A stretch of DNA of 64,000 nt from Chitinophaga sp. Cy-1792 (GCF_011752935.1 NZ_VWWO01000002.1:806001-870000), one strand, 5' to 3'; shown: positions 49,682 to 59,012, counted from the stretch's first letter. Numbers and translations are program-made. Notes: generated by a model not told the origin, from the letters alone.

Positions 49682-50848
49682 ATGGCCCGTATCATATTGA
49701 AAGGTATTACCTGGGATCATAGTCGCGGCCTTACACCCTTGCTGGCGGCGGCGCAGCGCTATCAGGAACTGCACCCTGGTGTCGATATCCAATGGAAAAA
49801 GCGATCATTGCAGGAGTTTGCCGATGCCCCCATTGAAGAACTTACTCATCACTATGATCTGCTGATTATCGATCACCCCTGGGTAGGCTGTGCCGCCGCC
49901 ACGCGTTGTGTGCTCCCGCTTAATCAATATCTTCCTGCGGCCTACCTGGCCAATCAGGCAGAAAATTCTGTAGGCGCCTCTCATGCCAGTTACGAATATG
50001 ACGGACAGCAGTGGGCACTTGCCATTGATGCGGCCACTCCTGCAGCCAGCTACCGTAAAGACCTGCTGGAAAAGAACTATCAGCCGCTTCCTGCCACCTG
50101 GAATGACCTGCTGCTGCTGGCAGTGAAAGGAAAGGTAGCCGTACCGGCCATTCCCATCGACCTGCTGATGAACTTTTATACTTTCTGTATCGCCAATGGC
50201 AACACACCGTTTGCTGGCAGCGAAGAAATTATAGACCGCGAAACAGGCGTGAGGGCCATCGAAAACATGAAGCAGTTATATAGTCTGGTAGATAAAAAGA
50301 TGTTCCAATGCAACCCTATTGCGGTGGCGGAGCTGATGACCCGTACCAACGACTACTGGTATTGCCCTTTTGCATATGGTTATTCCAACTACGCCCGCAG
50401 CGGTTTTGCTGACCGGTTATTGCACTATGCCGGCGTGGTTAGCTTCAATGCCAGGCCACTTCGTACTACCGTTGGCGGTACCGGCATCGCCGTGTCGGCC
50501 TTCAGTAAACATAAAAAAGCGGCGGCCGACTTTGCCGCCTGGGTATCATCAGAAAAGATACAGCGCACCCTGTATGTACAGCATGGTGGCCAGCCCGGAC
50601 ACCGTGCCGCCTGGACAGACGATGATGTCAATCATCTCACCCATGACTATTTCAAACAGGTGTTACCGTTAATGGAAAATGGATATATACGTCCACGTTA
50701 TAATGGCTATCTCCATTTCCAGGACCATGCCGGGTTACCGCTGCAAAACTGTTTGCAGCACAATGGGAATCCGTTGCAGGCACTGGAAGAAATGAACCGG
50801 ATTTACCGCGACAGCCTCGTCTCACACCAAAAGCATGCTATTGTATGA
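49682..50848 (+). CDS. Solute-binding-protein homologue lacking a signal peptide
   Basis: The 388-residue product has the fold pattern of ABC sugar-binding proteins (family 1): ITWDHSRGLTPLLAAAQRYQELHPGVDIQWKKRSLQEF at the start, SFNARPLRTTVGGTGIAVSAFSKHKKAAADFAAWV near the end. It starts MARIILKGITWDHS with no hydrophobic N-terminus, so it should remain in the cytosol. No ABC permease or ATPase genes are near. It lies three bases after maoC-type and overlaps the first CoA-transferase by four bases. It may be a cytosolic carrier, sensor or repurposed enzyme acting with the CoA-transferases; no function can be named. Confidence 0.8.
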   Translation: MARIILKGITWDHSRGLTPLLAAAQRYQELHPGVDIQWKKRSLQEFADAPIEELTHHYDLLIIDHPWVGCAAATRCVLPLNQYLPAAYLANQAENSVGASHASYEYDGQQWALAIDAATPAASYRKDLLEKNYQPLPATWNDLLLLAVKGKVAVPAIPIDLLMNFYTFCIANGNTPFAGSEEIIDRETGVRAIENMKQLYSLVDKKMFQCNPIAVAELMTRTNDYWYCPFAYGYSNYARSGFADRLLHYAGVVSFNARPLRTTVGGTGIAVSAFSKHKKAAADFAAWVSSEKIQRTLYVQHGGQPGHRAAWTDDDVNHLTHDYFKQVLPLMENGYIRPRYNGYLHFQDHAGLPLQNCLQHNGNPLQALEEMNRIYRDSLVSHQKHAIV

Positions 50849-52002
50849 TGGATTTGCCATTAGAAGGAATTACCGTGCTGGAATTCAGCCAGTACCTCTC
50901 CGGGCCCTCCGCAGGCTTACGCCTGGCGGACCTCGGCGCCAGGGTGATCAAAATAGAGCGCCCTGTACACGGAGAGGCAGGAAGAAAATTATCCATTAAA
51001 AATTTATGGGTAGATGACAGCTCGCTGCTGTTTCATACCATCAACAGAAATAAAGAGAGCTTTGCCGCAGACCTGAAAAATCCTGACGATCTCGCCCTGG
51101 TAAAACAGCTGATCGCCAAAGCGGATGTGCTGATACATAATTTTCGGCCAGGTGTGATGCAAAAGATAGGACTGGATTATGACGCGGCCTCGGAAATCAA
51201 TCCCGGATTGGTGTATGCCGAAATTACCGGTTACGGAAAAGAGGGGCCATGGAAGGAAAAACCCGGACAGGACCTGCTGATGCAGTCCCTCACCGGATTA
51301 ACTTTTACCACCGGCAATGCTACCAATGGCCCCGTGCCTTTCGGTATTTCCATCGCTGACATCCTTTGTGGTGCACAGCTGGTGCAGGGCATCATTGCAG
51401 CGCTCATACGCCGGAGCAAAAAGAAAACAGGCGCACTGATTGAAGTGAGTCTGATGGAAACCTTGCTGGACTTTCAGTTTGAGCTACTCACCACTTACTA
51501 TAACAGTCAGCAGCAGCCGCTGCGGAGTAAGACCAACAGCGGGCATACCTTACTGGGCGCGCCTTATGGCGTGTACAAAGCAGCGGATGGCTTCATTGCA
51601 CTCGCTATGATGGACATCGCGGTACTGGCGGAAACCGTTGAGTGCGCTGCATTGCAGGGCTTTACTACCAGTCAGGCCTTCGCGCAGCGCGATAATATTA
51701 AATCCATCCTCGCTGATCATCTGCATAAAAACACAGTAAAACACTGGCTGCAAAAGCTGCAGGAACGCGGCCTCTGGGCCATGGAAGTACTGGACTGGGA
51801 AAAAATGACTACCCATGATGCCTATCGTGCTTTACAAATGGAGCAGGTACTGCATGCAGCAGGTAAAGAGATTATTACCACGCGTTGTCCGATTCGTATT
51901 AACGGGCAGCGGCTGGTTTCCGGTAAGCCCGCACCTAAAGTAGGGGAGCATAATGAAATGCTGATCAGGGAAATGAATGAAGTGATAGTAAACAAGAAAT
52001 AA
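50845..52002 (+). CDS. Family III CoA-transferase (CaiB/BaiF), copy 1
   Basis: Family III CoA-transferases move CoA from one acid to another through an Asp-linked anhydride. The 385-residue product starts LEGITVLEFSQYLSGPSAGLRLADLGARVIKIERP, typical of CaiB/Frc, and Asp172 in ISIADILCG is the likely nucleophile (Asp169 in formyl-CoA transferase). VYAEITGYGKEGPWKEKPGQDL and the C-terminal TTRCPIRINGQRL also fit. It overlaps the SBP-like gene by four bases and the second CoA-transferase by one. Its close paralogue follows, and the two may form a heteromer. The acid substrate is unknown. Confidence 0.92.
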   Translation: MMDLPLEGITVLEFSQYLSGPSAGLRLADLGARVIKIERPVHGEAGRKLSIKNLWVDDSSLLFHTINRNKESFAADLKNPDDLALVKQLIAKADVLIHNFRPGVMQKIGLDYDAASEINPGLVYAEITGYGKEGPWKEKPGQDLLMQSLTGLTFTTGNATNGPVPFGISIADILCGAQLVQGIIAALIRRSKKKTGALIEVSLMETLLDFQFELLTTYYNSQQQPLRSKTNSGHTLLGAPYGVYKAADGFIALAMMDIAVLAETVECAALQGFTTSQAFAQRDNIKSILADHLHKNTVKHWLQKLQERGLWAMEVLDWEKMTTHDAYRALQMEQVLHAAGKEIITTRCPIRINGQRLVSGKPAPKVGEHNEMLIREMNEVIVNKK

Positions 52003-53147
52003 TGCTGTTAGACGATATACTAGTTATAGATTTTAGTCAGTTTTTATCAGGGCCTTCTGCCGCCTTGCGACTCGCGGATCTGGGTGCGCAGGTCATCAAA
52101 ATAGAAAAGCCTGGTACCGGTGATATCTGCCGCCAGCTGTATGTCTCGGATGTAAGAATAGCGGGGGAGTCGACCATCTTCCATGCCATTAACCGCAATA
52201 AAAAAAGTTATGTGGCAGACCTGAAAGATGCTGAAGATATTGAAAAGATCAAACAGCTGATTGCGAAGGCAGATGTGATGATGCACAACTTCCGTCCTGG
52301 CGTCATGGAGCGCATAGGGCTGGACTATGAAAGCGTGAAGGCAATCAATCCCGGAATTATATACGCGTATTTGAATGGATATGGAAAAACGGGGCCATGG
52401 AAGGACTTGCCTGGACAGGATTTGCTGCTCCAGGCAGCTTCCGGGCTTACCTGGTTGAGTAACAACCAATCGGAAAACCCTACGCCCATGGGTGTGTCGG
52501 TAGGAGATATTATGGCCGGTACCCATCTCACGCAGGGAATACTGGCAGCACTGCTCAAAAAGAGCATCACTGGCGTTGGTGCGCAGATAGCTGTAAGTAT
52601 GTTTGAGAGTGTACTCGATTTTCAGTTTGAAGTCCTGACCTGCTTTTATAACGACGGGCGGCAGTTGCCACAGCGCAGTGCCGTTAATAACGGGAACGCC
52701 TATATTGCCGCCCCTTATGGCATTTATAAAACCAGTAGCGGCTATATGGCGCTGGCGATGAGCAATATCCTGGTGCTGGCAGATTTGCTGGGATGTGCGC
52801 CGCTGAAACAGTTTACAGACCCGGCAGGATGGTTTAGCCGCAGAGATGAAATCAAGCAGGTATTGGCAGATCATCTGCCAGGAAATACGACGGAGCATTG
52901 GCTGGCTATCCTGGAAAAGGCAGATATCTGGTGTGCGCCGGTTATGAATTACGATCAGCTGGTACAGGAAGAGGCTTACCGGGTATTGAATATGGAGATT
53001 ACCGTGCAGACAGGTAACGGTTTATCCATAAAAACTACAAGATGTCCTATTAGAGTCGACGGTAAATTATTATCTTCCGCAAAAGGAGCTCCATTACTGG
53101 GAGAAGATAATGCGGAAATAGACAGGATGTTTGGGCTCAAGGAATAA
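52002..53147 (+). CDS. Family III CoA-transferase (CaiB/BaiF), copy 2
   Basis: The 381-residue product is clearly a paralogue of the preceding protein along its full length (for example FSQFLSGPSAALRLADLGAQ, HNFRPGVMERIGLDYES, TTRCPIRVDGKLL). The nucleophile Asp169 in VSVGDIMAG is kept, so both copies should be active. They arose by tandem duplication, and their one-base overlap implies tight co-translation. Two active but diverged CoA-transferases could act on different acids or as a heterodimer. A lactonase-type amidohydrolase gene follows after 41 bases. Confidence 0.92.
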   Translation: MLLDDILVIDFSQFLSGPSAALRLADLGAQVIKIEKPGTGDICRQLYVSDVRIAGESTIFHAINRNKKSYVADLKDAEDIEKIKQLIAKADVMMHNFRPGVMERIGLDYESVKAINPGIIYAYLNGYGKTGPWKDLPGQDLLLQAASGLTWLSNNQSENPTPMGVSVGDIMAGTHLTQGILAALLKKSITGVGAQIAVSMFESVLDFQFEVLTCFYNDGRQLPQRSAVNNGNAYIAAPYGIYKTSSGYMALAMSNILVLADLLGCAPLKQFTDPAGWFSRRDEIKQVLADHLPGNTTEHWLAILEKADIWCAPVMNYDQLVQEEAYRVLNMEITVQTGNGLSIKTTRCPIRVDGKLLSSAKGAPLLGEDNAEIDRMFGLKE

Positions 53148-53188
53148 CCGGGTCCCTGCACGCGGGACGCCAACAGAAAACCAGCGTT

Positions 53189-54046
53189 ATGAAAATTGTC
53201 GACACCCATTTGCACATCTGGGACCTTAGCCGGGCAGCCTATCCCTGGCTGGAAAACGATACCTCGATCCTGAACCGCACCTGGTGCATAGCAGAGCTGG
53301 AGCATGCAAGAGCTGCTGCCGGCGTAACACATGGCATGCTGGTACAGGCCAGTGGCTGCCGGGAAGATACGGAGCTGATGATGGAAACCGCCCGTAATAC
53401 GCCATGGATCAACGGCGTAGTGGCATGGCTACCGCTAACGGATACACGCCAGACACAGGAATTGCTGGAAACAACCTACCTGCAGGAACCTTATTTTAAA
53501 GGTGTCCGTCACCAGGTACATGATGAAGATGATACCCGCTGGTTGCTGCAACCTGCGGTGATAAATAGTTTGAAGTTTCTGGCCAGACACGGTATACCCT
53601 ATGATTTCGTAGGGGTATTACCGGAGCACCTGGAAACAGCCCTGGAGGTGGCAGAGCGGGTGCCAGACCTGCGGATGGTGTTCGATCATCTGAATCAGCC
53701 ACCGATCAGCACTGGTGAAACCTTTGGCCGTTGGGGAACCTTGATGAAAGCAGCCGCAAGGCATCCTAACTTTTATGCGAAGATATCCGGGCTGGGCACT
53801 GCCTCCGGGAATTTTGCAGGTCGTACTGCCGATCATATTTCGCCTTACGTAGCATATGTACTGGAGCATTTCGGCGCCGGGCGTTGCTTTTGCGGTGGAG
53901 ATTGGCCGGTGTCTATGCTGGCAGACGATTATGCAGGCACCTGGCAGACCATCACACATATACTGGGAAGGCTTTGCAATGAAGCAGACCAGGAAAAGAT
54001 ATTATACGACAACGCTTGTCGTTTTTACAATTTATCCACCCTTTAA
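53189..54046 (+). CDS. Amidohydrolase of the sugar lactonase group (COG3618-like)
   Basis: The 285-residue product is a metal-dependent TIM-barrel hydrolase. The metal motif H7-L-H9 is in VDTHLHIWDL, and later blocks are GVRHQVHDE, RMVFDHLNQPP, FYAKISGLG and CFCGGDWPVS, with the final Asp. Characterised relatives hydrolyse L-rhamnono- or L-fuconolactone. Given the RhaT-type transporter (ten bases downstream) and GH78 and GH95 in the same unit, a deoxysugar lactone is a plausible substrate, but this is inferred from context. Confidence 0.85.
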   Translation: MKIVDTHLHIWDLSRAAYPWLENDTSILNRTWCIAELEHARAAAGVTHGMLVQASGCREDTELMMETARNTPWINGVVAWLPLTDTRQTQELLETTYLQEPYFKGVRHQVHDEDDTRWLLQPAVINSLKFLARHGIPYDFVGVLPEHLETALEVAERVPDLRMVFDHLNQPPISTGETFGRWGTLMKAAARHPNFYAKISGLGTASGNFAGRTADHISPYVAYVLEHFGAGRCFCGGDWPVSMLADDYAGTWQTITHILGRLCNEADQEKILYDNACRFYNLSTL

Positions 54047-54055
54047 TCCGGTACC

Positions 54056-55081
54056 ATGGAAGTTGTCAATGGTATATTTTTTCATGCAATGGGCGCCTCT
54101 GGTGCAGCATTGTGCTATACGCCACAGAAGAAGGTCAGTGGCTGGTCGTGGCATACCTACTGGCTGTTGCAGGCGGCAGTATGCTGGCTGTTGCTGCCCG
54201 TGCTGGTGGCCTGGATCACCATTCCGCAGCTGATGCAGGTATTGCAGGAAGCGCCTGCCGGCGCTATGCAGCGGTCTTTCCTCCTGGGGATGGCCTATGG
54301 TGTTGGAGGTACTGCTTTTGGTATTGCCATCCGCTATGTGGGTTTTTCATTGACCTATGCCATATCCGTAGGTATTTCCTGTGTACTGGGTACTTTGTTA
54401 CCGCCACTGGTACACGGCACCTTGCCGGAAATATTTGCTGCCGGCGGCGCACCTTACCTGATGAGTGGCGTGGCCATGGGCGCAGTAGGTATTGCCTTGT
54501 GCGGACTCGCCGGACGCAGTAAGGAAAAAGACCTTAGTGCGGGTGGGCCGTCAGGATTTTCGCTGGCTAAAGGATTGCCATTGTGTTTGCTGTCGGGTGT
54601 ATTATCAGCGCTGTACGGCTTTTCGCTGGACCAGGGACAGCCGATAGCAGATATAGCCGCCCGTCATGGCGCCGGCAGTTTTCAGGGGAATGTGATTTAT
54701 CTTTTTTCCAATACCGGCGCATTTTTAACTACGCTGGTATATTGTTTATATCTGCATACAAAAGAAAAAACATTTGATGAATATGCCGTTGCAGGTAACA
54801 GCAGGCTTACGTTGAACTACGCCATGGCTGCACTGACAGGCATACTCTGGTACGGGCAGTTTTTCTTTTATGGCCTGGGACATGTACGTATGGGGCATTT
54901 CAAGTTTTCCAGCTGGGCCATTCATATGATCATGCTGGTATTACTCAGTGCTGTCACCGGACTGTTTTTGAAAGAGTATGCAAACGTTTCCAGTAAAACC
55001 ATGCGAACCTTATGGCTGGCCCTGGGTGTGCTGGTAGCTGCCATCTTATTGTTAACTTATGGCAACTATGTAGACGCTTAG
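54056..55081 (+). CDS. RhaT-family sugar:proton symporter
   Basis: The 341-residue product has about ten hydrophobic segments and resembles RhaT, the L-rhamnose/proton symporter: GIFFHAMGASGAALCYTPQKKVSGWSWHTYW at the start, LLGMAYGVGGTAFGIAIRYVGFSLTYAISVGISCVLGTLLPP in the middle, and WYGQFFFYGLGHVRMGHFKFSSWAIHMIM near the end. It probably moves rhamnose or a related deoxysugar across the inner membrane, matching the GH78 at the end of the unit. The gene lies nine bases after the amidohydrolase. Confidence 0.88.
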   Translation: MEVVNGIFFHAMGASGAALCYTPQKKVSGWSWHTYWLLQAAVCWLLLPVLVAWITIPQLMQVLQEAPAGAMQRSFLLGMAYGVGGTAFGIAIRYVGFSLTYAISVGISCVLGTLLPPLVHGTLPEIFAAGGAPYLMSGVAMGAVGIALCGLAGRSKEKDLSAGGPSGFSLAKGLPLCLLSGVLSALYGFSLDQGQPIADIAARHGAGSFQGNVIYLFSNTGAFLTTLVYCLYLHTKEKTFDEYAVAGNSRLTLNYAMAALTGILWYGQFFFYGLGHVRMGHFKFSSWAIHMIMLVLLSAVTGLFLKEYANVSSKTMRTLWLALGVLVAAILLLTYGNYVDA

Positions 55082-55108
55082 TCGCCCGTTGCTACAGTAT
55101 TTCCCGTT

Positions 55109-56176
55109 ATGAAACCGCGATTACCCTTACATCCGCAACCTATCTATATTATTGGTGCCGGTGGTATTATCAACAGTGCCCATTTGCCCGCCTATCAGCT
55201 GGCAGGCTTTGTGGTAGCAGGAATATTTGATCTCTCTCCCGAAAAGGCTGCTGCTACTGCATCCAGCTTTAATATACCACAGGTTTTTTCTTCGCTGGAA
55301 GCGATGGTGCAGGCAGCGCCTGCCGGTGTGATGTATGATGTGGCCGTACCCGGATCAGCGATACTTTCCGTATTACAACAGTTACCGCCAGGTGCCAACG
55401 TATTACTGCAAAAGCCGATGGGCGAAAACCTGGAGCAGGCAGCACAAATACTGGCGCTGGTCAGGGAGAAGCAAATGCTGGCTGCTGTTAACTTTCAGCT
55501 TCGCTATGCACCGTATATCCTTGCTGCCAAAGAAATTATTTACAGTGGATATATCGGTACGCTGAATGATGTGGAAATTAACGTCAACGTATATACGCCC
55601 TGGCATTTGTGGGACTTCCTCTTTACTGCCGAAAGAGTAGAGATACTATACCATAGCATTCATTATATCGATCTTGTCAGGAACCTGCTGGGCAACCCGC
55701 AGGGGATGTTTGCCAAAACGGTGAAACATCCTGCCATGCAGCAACTGGCGTCTGTGAGGAGTAATATTATAATGGATTATGGAGATATGGTCCGGGCAAA
55801 TATTATCACCAATCACTGTCACAATTTTGGGAATACACATCAGCACTCCTATATCAAGCTGGAAGGGGATAAAGGCGCTATCAAAATCGATTTTGGTGCG
55901 TTGATCAATTATCCGCATGGCATAGCTGACCGCTTCGGGTACGCCGTTACTAACGGAGAAGGACATACGGAGTGGAAGACGTTGGCCATAGAAGGCAGCT
56001 GGTTTCCGCATGCTTTTATTGGCAGCATGGCGCAGTTAATGCTGGCCGCTGAAGGCAGTATTGCGCTGCCGGATAATTCGGTGGAAGACTGCATCCATAC
56101 AATGGCCTGCGTGGAAGCCGCCTACGCTGCAAGTAAGCTGCCCGGTGTGCCGTTAAGCGTTTTTGATAACTTATGA
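55109..56176 (+). CDS. Cytosolic Gfo/Idh/MocA-family dehydrogenase
   Basis: The 355-residue product has an N-terminal Rossmann fold (IYIIGAGGIINSAHLPAY) and a C-terminal alpha/beta domain, with no export signal. The family EKP motif is QKP here (NVLLQKPMGENL); the Lys is kept. LLYHSIHYIDLVRNLLG holds the conserved His/Asp that assist catalysis. It could oxidise a sugar at C1 to the lactone hydrolysed by the amidohydrolase two genes upstream. That link is inferred from order. The gene ends nine bases before the next start. Confidence 0.88.
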   Translation: MKPRLPLHPQPIYIIGAGGIINSAHLPAYQLAGFVVAGIFDLSPEKAAATASSFNIPQVFSSLEAMVQAAPAGVMYDVAVPGSAILSVLQQLPPGANVLLQKPMGENLEQAAQILALVREKQMLAAVNFQLRYAPYILAAKEIIYSGYIGTLNDVEINVNVYTPWHLWDFLFTAERVEILYHSIHYIDLVRNLLGNPQGMFAKTVKHPAMQQLASVRSNIIMDYGDMVRANIITNHCHNFGNTHQHSYIKLEGDKGAIKIDFGALINYPHGIADRFGYAVTNGEGHTEWKTLAIEGSWFPHAFIGSMAQLMLAAEGSIALPDNSVEDCIHTMACVEAAYAASKLPGVPLSVFDNL

Positions 56177-56185
56177 TTGATTAGC

Positions 56186-58996
56186 ATGGTAAGGAGATTA
56201 TTTTTGTTGGTTGGGTTGCTGTTTGTCTTGCTGGCGCAGGGTTCGCCTTCGGCGGATTATTTTCACGCAAAGCAGCATAAGGGGCAAAGCAGCAAAGGGC
56301 CACATTTTGTTTTAGTAGATAGGAAGATTGGCATTGAATTTCTTTCCGGAAATATTTCGCCGAGGGTACAGTGGGGAATGGCGCGGCTTTCTGCTTCGTT
56401 GAAAAAAGCAGGCTACGAGGTAGTTATTGCCGGTAAGGGTTTTAAGGGAGACAGAATTGTAGTAGGTAATTGGAGTACACCTGCTGTACAGCTGGTGTTG
56501 AAAAATAGTAAACAAAGATTTGCTGCTCCGGGAAAAGAGGGCTATGTAATATCGGGCAATAATAATTTGCTGTTAATTGCAGGTGCGGATGATTCCGGGA
56601 TCTTGTACGGCTGCCTCGAAATGGCCGACAGTCTTACGCAGCAAGGGCATCTGCCTTTATCGATCGGAAAAACCGATCAACCGCAGATGGTGTTGCGTGG
56701 CGCTTGTATCGGTGTGCAGAAACCTTACTATCTCCCTGGAAGAACAGTATACGAATACCCCTATACGCCTGAAACATTTCCCTGGCTCTATGATAAAAAG
56801 CTATGGGTACAATACCTCGATTCCCTGGCTGCCAACCGCATGAACGCGCTGTTTCTCTGGAACGGACATCCGTTTGCATCGCTGGTGAAACTGAAAGATT
56901 ATCCCTATGCGGTAGAAGTAGATGACAGTACCTTCAGGAAGAATGAAGAAATGTACAGTTTCCTTACGAAGGAAGCAGATAAAAGAGGGATTTGGGTGAT
57001 ACAGATGTTTTACAACATTATTGTGTCGAAACCCTTTGCGGAACATCATCATATTAAAACCCAGGAAAGAGAGAGGCCTATCATCCCGCTGATAGCGGAT
57101 TACACCCGGAAGTCAATAGCGGCTTTTGTAGAGAAATACCCGAATGTGGGATTGATGGTTTGTCTGGGGGAGGCCATGGAAGGTGTGGGTAAGGATGATA
57201 TTGAATGGTTTACCAAAACGATTATCCCTGGAGTGAAAGACGGACTTTCCGCACTGGGAAAAACGGAAGAACCACCTATTGTACTGAGAGCACATGATAC
57301 CAATGCACCGGAGGTAATGCAATATGCGTTGCCGTTATATAAAAATCTTTATACAGAAGCCAAATTCAATGGGGAAGCGCTGACAACACCACGTCCGCGC
57401 GGCTCCTGGGCGGAGCTGCACCAAACCCTGAGTAAGCTGGGTAGTGTACAGATTGAGAATGTGCATATACTGGCCAACCTGGAACCTTTCAGGTATGGAT
57501 CGCCGGCATTTATTTATGAGTCGGTGCGCGGTATGCATGAAGTAATGGGGGGCAACGGTTTGCACCTGTATCCGCAGGCATCGTACTGGGACTGGCCCTA
57601 TAGTGCCGATAGTGTACAAGGTGGGCGTCTGCTCCAGATAGAAAGGGACTGGATATGGTACCGTGCCTGGGCGCGGTATGCCTGGAATGATGAGCGGTCA
57701 AAAGCGGAAGAAGCAGTATACTGGAATCAGCTACTGGCAACGCAATATGGCTGTAGTGCAGAAGATGGCGCCAATATAGTAAAGGCTTATGATCAATCGG
57801 GAGAGATTGCGCCCAAGCTCCTGCGCCGGTTCGGCATTACCGATGGCAACCGCCAGACGCTTACGCTGGGGATGCTCATGACACAGCTCATTAATCCTTT
57901 CCGGTATGGTCTGTTTACGTTGTTGTATGATAGTGAGAGTCCGGAAGGGGAGATGATTATAGATTATGTTGATAAAGAAATGAAAGGCCTGCCGCATACC
58001 GGTGAAACACCACCGGCAGTGGCCCGTGAAGTGGTAGCACACGGAGAAGCAGCCGTAGCAGCCCTGGAGGCCGTGGCGCCACATGTTACGAAGAACAATG
58101 CTGAGTTTGCACGGCTCCTGAATGATATGAAATGTTACCGCGCGATAGCATACCATTTCAGTTACAAAGTAAAGGCTGCCATGCAACTATTGCGTTATAA
58201 GTATACGGGTAATATCGCGGATCTGGAAGCCGCATTGCCTGATCTGGCGCAGAGTGTGGCCAGCTATAAATTACTGGCAGATCTTACCGCAGGCACTTAT
58301 TTATATGCCAACAGTATGCAAACTGCGCAACGGAAAATCCCGATGCGCGGTGTAGACGGCACTTTCAAACATTGGACGGAAATGCTGCCGGTTTTCGAAA
58401 AAGAATTAAACACTTTCAGGTATAAAATTGATTCGCTCAAAAGCAGCAGTGGTAAAGCTATTGCGCGGAAGCCGCTGCCGGAGCAAAAAGTAAATGCCAA
58501 CACCCGCTGGGTAATACTTAAACCAGGCGCCATGCTGTATGGTGATACTGCTTTGCTGGTAAAGCAACTGGCACCTGAATTATCGGATTTGCTGGCCTTG
58601 CAGTTTAACTGGCAACAACAGCAACAGGGTGCTACTGCCGTGCAGTTTTCCTGTGTGGCGCCTGTGAAGATACTGGTAGGATTTTTCAAAACTTCCCGCG
58701 GTGCTTTTGTAACGGATACCACTTTTGCCAAACCTCCGGAACTGGAAACCAATGCTGCCGCAGATGATTATGGTCAGGCGGAGGCACGTATTACCAATGG
58801 CCTCGTCATCGATAAGCTGCCACCCGTGAATATTCATACTTACCTGTTCCAGGCAGGAACGCATACGCTGCGCCTGCCCAAAGGTGCTTGCCTGGTGCTT
58901 GGTTTCGCGGATGCCGCACAGCCTGTTCCTGTCTACGATGCGATGTTGAGTGGCGAAAATAAATCTAAAAACATTGACTGGTTATTTGAACGATAA
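56186..58996 (+). CDS. Large secreted putative glycoside hydrolase (GH67/GH20-like architecture)
   Basis: The 936-residue product has a signal peptide (MVRRLFLLVGLLFVLLAQGSPS). Residues ~40-160 look like the alpha/beta domain that precedes GH67 and GH20 catalytic domains (GNWSTPAVQLVL, GYVISGNNNLLLIAGADDSGILYG). LRGACIGVQKPYY then opens a likely TIM barrel with ANRMNALFLWNGHPF, GLMVCLGEAMEGVG (an acidic candidate) and IVLRAHDTNA. The C-terminal 400 residues are largely helical with a final beta region. No GH family is assigned with confidence. The start is the ATG at 56186, ten bases after the dehydrogenase stop. A role on uronic acid or rhamnose-linked glycan fits the locus. Confidence 0.6.
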   Translation: MVRRLFLLVGLLFVLLAQGSPSADYFHAKQHKGQSSKGPHFVLVDRKIGIEFLSGNISPRVQWGMARLSASLKKAGYEVVIAGKGFKGDRIVVGNWSTPAVQLVLKNSKQRFAAPGKEGYVISGNNNLLLIAGADDSGILYGCLEMADSLTQQGHLPLSIGKTDQPQMVLRGACIGVQKPYYLPGRTVYEYPYTPETFPWLYDKKLWVQYLDSLAANRMNALFLWNGHPFASLVKLKDYPYAVEVDDSTFRKNEEMYSFLTKEADKRGIWVIQMFYNIIVSKPFAEHHHIKTQERERPIIPLIADYTRKSIAAFVEKYPNVGLMVCLGEAMEGVGKDDIEWFTKTIIPGVKDGLSALGKTEEPPIVLRAHDTNAPEVMQYALPLYKNLYTEAKFNGEALTTPRPRGSWAELHQTLSKLGSVQIENVHILANLEPFRYGSPAFIYESVRGMHEVMGGNGLHLYPQASYWDWPYSADSVQGGRLLQIERDWIWYRAWARYAWNDERSKAEEAVYWNQLLATQYGCSAEDGANIVKAYDQSGEIAPKLLRRFGITDGNRQTLTLGMLMTQLINPFRYGLFTLLYDSESPEGEMIIDYVDKEMKGLPHTGETPPAVAREVVAHGEAAVAALEAVAPHVTKNNAEFARLLNDMKCYRAIAYHFSYKVKAAMQLLRYKYTGNIADLEAALPDLAQSVASYKLLADLTAGTYLYANSMQTAQRKIPMRGVDGTFKHWTEMLPVFEKELNTFRYKIDSLKSSSGKAIARKPLPEQKVNANTRWVILKPGAMLYGDTALLVKQLAPELSDLLALQFNWQQQQQGATAVQFSCVAPVKILVGFFKTSRGAFVTDTTFAKPPELETNAAADDYGQAEARITNGLVIDKLPPVNIHTYLFQAGTHTLRLPKGACLVLGFADAAQPVPVYDAMLSGENKSKNIDWLFER

Positions 58997-59012
58997 CTTA
59001 AAACAGTGCTCC

